A stretch of DNA of 64,000 nucleotides from Xenopus tropicalis (lineage: Eukaryota > Chordata > Amphibia > Anura > Pipidae): positions 139,499,545 to 139,563,544 of the forward strand of contig NC_030680.2 of the NCBI RefSeq assembly GCF_000004195.4. Reading direction: 5' to 3'. How positions within the stretch are numbered: the first letter of the stretch is position 1; each line of letters starts with the position of its first letter. The position numbers were made by a program, and so were the translations under genes. This document shows positions 58,191-64,000 of the stretch, piece by piece. Under the pieces are notes generated by a model. The model had not been told where the DNA came from. It did not search any database and saw only the letters and a program-made list of their open reading frames with translations.

Positions 58191-58479
58191 CCCTAGAACT
58201 AAGATTTAGGGATAATACGCCCCTTGGCCTCTAAAAACAATCAATAACCATAAAAAGATATTGTGGTTTTGGAAAATGTTTAGATATTTGAGAAAGATTT
58301 ATTTATTTTTTGTGTATTTGGCTGGTTCTCATGGAAAGGTTTCTATAGCGGCCTAGTTTTTCTTCATACGAGGGATTGTACAGCAAGACACATTACTACT
58401 TAACTACCTTTTATATGCAATTGCTGTTTTAAATTGGTTCCATAGATCTTGTAACGATTGTGATTCTATTGGATCATCT

Positions 58480-59600
58480 CCTTTAGTCTAGTGAGGTTCC
58501 TGAAGGTCTAGGGTGCATCTAAGGTCCATCTTAGACTATAAAAGATCTTATGGATTTTATCTATGTAACATCCTGCCTGGGTTTGAACCAGGAACCCACT
58601 GCTTCCTGTGCAGTTTCCTTGCCTCTCACATTTGGGCAGGACTACTGGGTTCCTGGTTCACTTCAATAATATCCTTAGTTATCCAGGCAGGAATGATGGC
58701 TACAGGTGCCCTCTATTTACACACACCTGTTTTGAATCTTTAATCATCTAGCCCTTAAATCCCTTCCTCCCAGTTTCTCCTGCACCCATTATAGGTCTAT
58801 CTACCATAGTTCCTGGGTGTGCATTTTGTCCTGTCTGTCTGGTTCTGACCCCTGCCAGTATCCTGGCTTTGAGTGAATTCTATCCGGACCGACCCTTTTG
58901 CCTTTTTTACTCTGCTTCTGGATCCTGATTCTGTACTGCGCTACTGTTCTGGTTTTGACCTGACTCTGATTCTAGTAAGCTCCAACTGTCCTCCTGTGAC
59001 GATCTGGTTCCCTTGCTCACTCAGAACCTTAGCCCTGGTCCTCTCACTTTAAGACCTGGCGGCACCCGAGTAGCGGAGGGCTCCACCCGAAGCCAAAGGT
59101 GGCTGTTATAGGCAGAAGCGTGAGCTGTGACCAGGACCTTGGCAATTGTTCTGGGTTTTGGGTTACCGATTGTGACAGTCTAGTGAGGTTCCTGAAGATC
59201 CATGCCATCTAAGATTAAATCCACAAGATCCCATTTAGTGAGGTTTCTAAAGATCTAGGGTCCACAAAGATCCATCTAAGATAAAATATGTAAGATCTTC
59301 TTCAGTATAGTGAGGTTCATGAAGATCAAGGTCCATCTAAGATTAAATCCATAAGATCCCCTTCAGTCCAGTGAGGTACCTGAAGGTCTAGGGTCCATCT
59401 AAGATAAAATCCATAAGATCTCCTTCAGTCTAGTGACGTTCCTGAAGATCCAGGTCCATCTAAGATTAAATCCATAAGATCTCCTTCAGTCTAGTGGGGT
59501 TCCTGAAGATCCAAGTCCATCTATGATACATCCAGATCCATCTTACATTTGTAAGATAAGATCCATTTAAGATCATGTAGACTTTAGCTCCTTTGCCAGG
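58480..59600. repeat. About 59-bp tandem repeat, split by an insert
   Basis: Units with CAGTCTAGTGAGGTTCCTGA and AAGATTAAATCCATAAGATC at 59178-59600. A partly inverted unit lies at 58480-58563. Confidence 0.85.
58564..59177. mobile_element. LTR-like insert (TG...CA) in the tandem array
   Basis: 614 bp, TGTAACATCC to GATTGTGACA, flanked by ATCTA/GTCTA. Near the left end a tRNA-like T-arm (CCTGGGTTTGAACCAGG, 58576-58592) is seen. No coding region, so a solo LTR or SINE is possible. Confidence 0.4.
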
Positions 59601-60895
59601 TTGGGGAAGTTCTTTCAGTGCTTAAAGTTCTACCTGGGCTACAAAGAATGCAACTTCACTTCAGCTCATGTGGTAATGAATAAATAATTACTTTGGGTAC
59701 TGCCAGTTAATGCCTTAACCAGTGGTTGAGAATCATTGATAGGGTTCATGGTATTGCAGAGCTGAATTCCTTCTCTGAACTACTTCCACTGATGTACTCA
59801 GACAAGGTGCTCTATAAATTCTGTTTTTGAAAACTTTTTGAGTTCCTACAAATCCTCTAATCTACATTTCACCCAAACACAAGTGGAGTATAAGCTAAGA
59901 GAAGGAAAACCTTCTTTCTCAACTGGTATAGTTGATCATACTTGTATAATATCTTTATTTTTGTGATGTAGGCAGGAAAGGGAAGATTGTTTAACTGAAA
60001 CATAGGCCCATTTGCGTTAAGCCTATTAGCAACCTCCCCCTGGGTAAGAAAATATGGGGTCACATAAGGTGTCCCTATATGGACTGACCAATGGAATCAT
60101 TTCTGGGATGCGGGTCGCTACACTTTAGAGATCAGTGTTTTATCTCCAGTGGGGGTGGCGCTATCCTATTGCTGTATATGCAAGGAATCAGGTGGAAACT
60201 GGTACTGCAAGTAAGTCATCTTTGAACCACAATAGCTTTGATCTAAGGCCCTTTATTTTAATCAGCTGGACAAATTTTACAGCAGATTTATTCTCAAGTG
60301 AACCTTAAAATCTTGTGATATTTCTCATTTAACGTTTATTCACACGCCATGCGGTTTCTTGCTAATTTGGTTGGAAAGGACTGGCAGGGAAATGGCACAG
60401 ATCGTAACCCAAGGGCTGTTTTATGTCCTCGCTATTTGTTTTTAATTCTGGAATGTTTCGTTCACAGCACATCTATAATTTCAACCTTCCCAAAGTGACA
60501 ACACAAATAAAGAGAAACCCCTGAGAAATGACTTCCCCCATTTCAAAAAAACTATTTGCACAGAGGCTTTTAGTCGGAACGTGACGAAAAGAAATAAACA
60601 GCTTGCACTTCCGCGGGAGGATGAATAACCCATAGTCATTTATTTTCCTTGTTTCTGATTAAAATGTGTTTTTACATTGACCGAATCCTGAATAATTCGA
60701 ATCATAGCTGCGCTTCAGTGAACCCTTTGTATGTTACGGGGCTCCGCTGTGCACATTGTAGTTTAAAACTAAAAGGGGATATATGGGGTAAATGTAATAT
60801 ACTGTTCTTTATAAATCTCAGAATAGTTGTTCCTCAGATTTGATAGCTAAAGCTTTAATTATGCCATTTGGGCCTATTTCAACAATTTTCGAATA
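59601..60895. other. Mostly unique non-coding stretch
   Basis: 60290-60700 is unique and balanced in composition; possibly conserved. No exon supported. Confidence 0.3.
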
Positions 60896-61334
60896 CAGGT
60901 ATAGGACCCGTTATCCAGAATGCTCGGGACCAAGGGTGTTCTGGGTAAGGGATCTTTCTGTAATTTGGATCTCCATACCTTAAGTCTACTAAAAAAAATC
61001 AATAAAACATTAATTTAACCCAATAGGATTGTTTTGCATCCAATAAGGATTATTTATATCTAAACTGGGATCAAGTACAGGTACTGTTTTATTATTACAG
61101 AGAAAAGGGAATCATTTAACCATGAAATAAACCCAATAGGGCTGTTCTGCCCCAATAAGGGGTAATTATTTCTTAGTTGGGATCAAGTACAGCTACTGTT
61201 TTAGTATTACAGAGAAAGGAAATCCGTTTTAAAATTCTGAATTATTTGATTAAAATTGAGTCTATGGGAGACGGGCTTTCTGTAATTCTGAGCTTTCTGG
61301 ATAATGGGTTTCCGTATAAGTGATCCCATACCTG
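60896..61334. mobile_element. TA-flanked MITE
   Basis: CAGGTATAGGACCC to GATCCCATACCTG with TA at both sides; about two internal 112-bp units. Confidence 0.88.
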
Positions 61335-61623
61335 TATTCACAAAGGTGAATTTTAAGCACTGACCAACCTAAGATGTTTGAAATGCATGAAAGATAAATG
61401 ATGATAAATATCATCTGTCATATAGTTGAGATATTGCACAAGAATTCTCAGTCTTTGCCAAGGTGCAGAACTACCGTCACTATCAAATGCTTACTAGGGT
61501 TAGCGATCTGCTCAATAGGGTCGGACTGGGCTGGTGGGACAATAGGAAAAAAACCCGGTGGGCCCTATGCCGGTCCTCCCCCATCACTCCCCTGCTGCCC
61601 TCCTCCCCCAATCACAGCAAAAG
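61335..61623. other. Non-coding stretch
   Basis: Nothing recognised beyond a GGACTGGGCTGGTGGGAC repeat word. Confidence 0.4.
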
Positions 61624-61862
61624 TTAAGGTTCCCCATACACGGGGCGATTCTAGCTGCCTGTATTGGACTGATTTGGCAGCTAATCGGCCCGTGTATTGA
61701 CACTAACAACTGGCCTGCCCAACCGATATCTGGCCTGAAATCGGCCAGATATCGATCGGGCAGGTTAAAAAATCTAGTCGGACAGGGACCGCATTGGCTC
61801 GTTGATGCGGTCCCGGACCGACTTTGCCTATACCCGTCGTTATAATTCGATCGTTTGGCCCC
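61624..61862. mobile_element. CCATACACGGGCC-type palindromic repeat
   Basis: TTAAGGTTCCCCATACACGG start, TGAAATCGGCCAGATATCGA centre, GATTTGGCCCC-type end; matches 34559 and 16876. Confidence 0.7.
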
Positions 61863-63064
61863 AATCTTTGCCCCACCTCTCAGTAGCAACACTCTGCCCA
61901 CTCAATGCCACCATCCAATTTCTCAAACCTGAAAAGGTGCCAACGCCATAATTGTGCACACAGTTTGCTTCAGGGGTACCCATTAATGGCACCTAAATTG
62001 TAAGAAGTAATTCCTGTGGTTGTATGTACTGTAGGTGACGTTGGGTCCAGAGCACATGATCAGTTGTCATTTAGCGCTATATAAATACATTCAGCATCCA
62101 ACATTCAGTTGGTATTTTTTATAGTCAGTCATCACAAGAAAATATTTGTAGCTGCCCTTTATAAAGGGTTCTCTGTACATTGTTGGTTCCAGGATTCCCC
62201 CCAAGGGTTTGTTGCTCTGGTTTGTGGGTGAAGGTAATAGGCTATAGTTCCGCAGACTGCCAGCTGACTTTATCTTCCTTACTTCTGGTCTGTCCTTTCT
62301 GAGCGAGAAGGGCAAAACATTGAAATCTTTGCTCGGCAGGTTGACCTGACGGGGGGGGAGAGAATATAACTGAGCAGGTACATGCGATGGGAGTAGGGGC
62401 TGCAATTGGCGGATGATTTACCACATACTTGGCCAAACCCAAAAAAAGTGGATTTGTTGCATCCCTAGTTTGTACCTTCTATATTTACTGATTTATTTCA
62501 TGCCATTCTTTCCCCCTTTTTCTGTATTCAGATTATCTCATTTTTCTGAATTAACGTTTGACCTGATGTGTTTCATCTTCGCTGTCTGTTACTGTGCCCT
62601 TAGCTTCATTTTCACTTTGTCCAGCTTTTGATAGTGGTATCTTGTGTGTGTGTGGGATAATTAGAAATAATTAGATAATATAATTACATGGCCATGTAAT
62701 TATATTATGTAATTATTTCCTCTATATACTTCATCCCCTGGTAAACTAATCAAGTCATGTGGTTTCCAGTGCCAATAATATACTGCGGATATATTTACAT
62801 TAATCTCTCCAGTCTCAACTCAGATCACTTTCTTGCTTTGTCAGCCACCTCCACTGCCCCACCGCTAACTTAAATACAGACTCTCTCCTACCCAACACCC
62901 ATAACTACCAGACGTGTCTATTACCGTTATCAACTTCACTTTCTCCCCTTCCCCCTGGGCCCAGTGCCTTGGGTTACCCTTGATCCTGTCCTTCACTCCT
63001 CATACCCAATAAATAACTTAATCATGTTACTTTCACTAAAGGAATATTCCCAAAATAAGATCAT
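61863..63064. other. Non-coding stretch
   Basis: Contains GCGCTATATAAATACA (SINE-like tail, 62072), a hAT-like end GTTGCATCCCTAG (62456), and a perfect 34-bp AT-rich palindrome centred on GGCC (62675-62708). No exon supported. Confidence 0.5.
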
Positions 63065-63188
63065 TAGTGATGGGTTAAATAATTTGCCATACATGGATTC
63101 GCGTCGAATTTCCGCGTTTCGCTATTGGTGGATTTTTTCGCGAAATGGGCACTACAATTGTTTTTTGACACAGATTCGCTCATCACTA
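63065..63188. mobile_element. hAT MITE with perfect 8-bp duplication
   Basis: AAGATCAT lies at 63057-63064 and 63189-63196. Ends TAGTGATG and CATCACTA are inverted. Contains GCGTTTCGC / GCGAAATG words. Confidence 0.93.
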
Positions 63189-63199
63189 AAGATCATTTA

Positions 63200-63400
63200 T
63201 CATTTATTTCGCCTTGGTACCATAGCCAATGACAAGATGGCGCCATACAGGAGGTTGAGTTTTCGGTTATGTGCTCTAATATTATTATTGTATCCCGCAG
63301 CGCTGTACAATAAGTGGGTTTCATACATTGGACATACAGAGTAACATATAAAGCAATCAATAACCGATACAAGAGGTGAAGAGAGCCCTGCTCTTATATA
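63200..63400. repeat. SINE-like dispersed repeat
   Basis: CGCAGCGCTGTACAATAAGT and AATCAATAACCGATACAAGA match 45950-46040. Confidence 0.6.
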
Positions 63401-63669
63401 GCTACTTTAGAGGGGCATCATGGTAGGTTTGCTTATTGGGATTCTGGAGTGGGACAAAAGAAACTGGACACTGAATAACAGTCAATGTATGGGCACTTTC
63501 TCCTCCTCACAAGATGTATGCCAACTAAGAAGAATGATTGGCAGATTTATATTTTACAGTCATTCTGGGACATGTTAATCATAGGCAGATCTTTGCCTAC
63601 AGAATTAACGTTGGCATGCAAGCATCTAGTGCCTTTAGTTGTTGTGTAATATTAACTCCGGCTTCCAAA

Positions 63670-64000
63670 CAAAAATATTTTTAAAGAGCCCCACACCCCT
63701 AATATACCTATCCCTGTAATCTGTTCCTTCAAAAAGTATAAATAAATACCATTTTATATGCTGAAATCCAGCTGCAAAACAGTTCTTCTCTTTCTGCATC
63801 ATTTGAAATCCTGGCAGGGGAGAAGGAACTAAAACACTGATGTTACAAATTGTAACAACTCCTCCACAGCTTACAGACAGCATGCAGGAACTACATAACC
63901 CACAATGCATTGCACTGGGATGTTCCTTTCCTTATTGACATCACGTGTGCAGCAGGGGATTGTGGGATTGGGAGGAGGCAGGCTGAAGGCTGAGGACAGG
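63670..64000. mobile_element. TTAA MITE, left part, cut by window end
   Basis: Same sequence as 56150-56440 (CCATTTTATATGCTGAAATC, AACCCACAATGCATTGCACT). Confidence 0.8.

Noticed and set aside
58576..58592. tRNA gene
   Set aside because: Only a T-arm-like stem-loop is present; no full cloverleaf or convincing box A.

Overview
The window looks like vertebrate nuclear DNA from a clawed frog (Xenopus-type). The evidence is the repeat content: TA-flanked and TTAA-flanked MITEs, hAT MITEs with 8-bp duplications, a SPIN-like hAT copy, Tc1 elements, Tx1/L1-type LINE remnants, and many minisatellites. There are no bacterial-style genes, operons, rRNA genes or CRISPR arrays. The ORF-sized reading frames in the window are almost all produced by tandem repeats or by dead transposons.

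The one convincing host gene is at the left edge on the minus strand (about 3850 down to 55, continuing out of the window). It is built from very small exons, every one a multiple of three and bounded by phase-0 introns with good GT/AG signals. Exon 1 (2522-2452) starts the protein with MAAKMARNMLRK. Exons of 36-48 bases follow, including a three-exon block (A-B-C) that is duplicated in tandem. A 69-base acidic exon (D) is then repeated four times at an exact 185-bp period and runs off the edge. I do not recognise the protein. A probable non-coding leader exon ends at 3765.

From 3.9 to 31 kb the window is a mosaic: 43-bp and 35-bp minisatellites (4.57-5.33, 6.12-6.42 kb), TA-MITEs with a 112-bp unit expanded inside them, a 1604-bp Tc1 transposon with 214-bp inverted repeats and a frameshifted DD34E transposase (10008-11611), a Harbinger MITE, an L1-like ORF2 tail, a perfect 115-bp-arm palindrome (18213-18443), and a SPIN-like hAT (22735-22894). 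Two copies of an unusual non-autonomous element (13019-13717 and 30786-32360) carry a minisatellite plus a hairpin with TATA-like boxes around a cyclic-AMP-response-type octamer.

From 32 to 64 kb there are two opposite-facing arrays of one 94-bp satellite (32.8-33.3 and 49.25-49.94 kb), hAT MITEs with perfect 8-bp target duplications, a TA-flanked element containing a 273-bp-arm hairpin (38334-39593), a 51-bp array, a decayed Tx1-like LINE (49937-53571, minus), a decayed second Tc1 family, an LTR-like insert in a tandem array (58564-59177) and further MITEs. Apart from one unrecognised frame at 33881-34282, I see no supportable host coding exon right of 4 kb; this part reads as intergenic or large-intron DNA.
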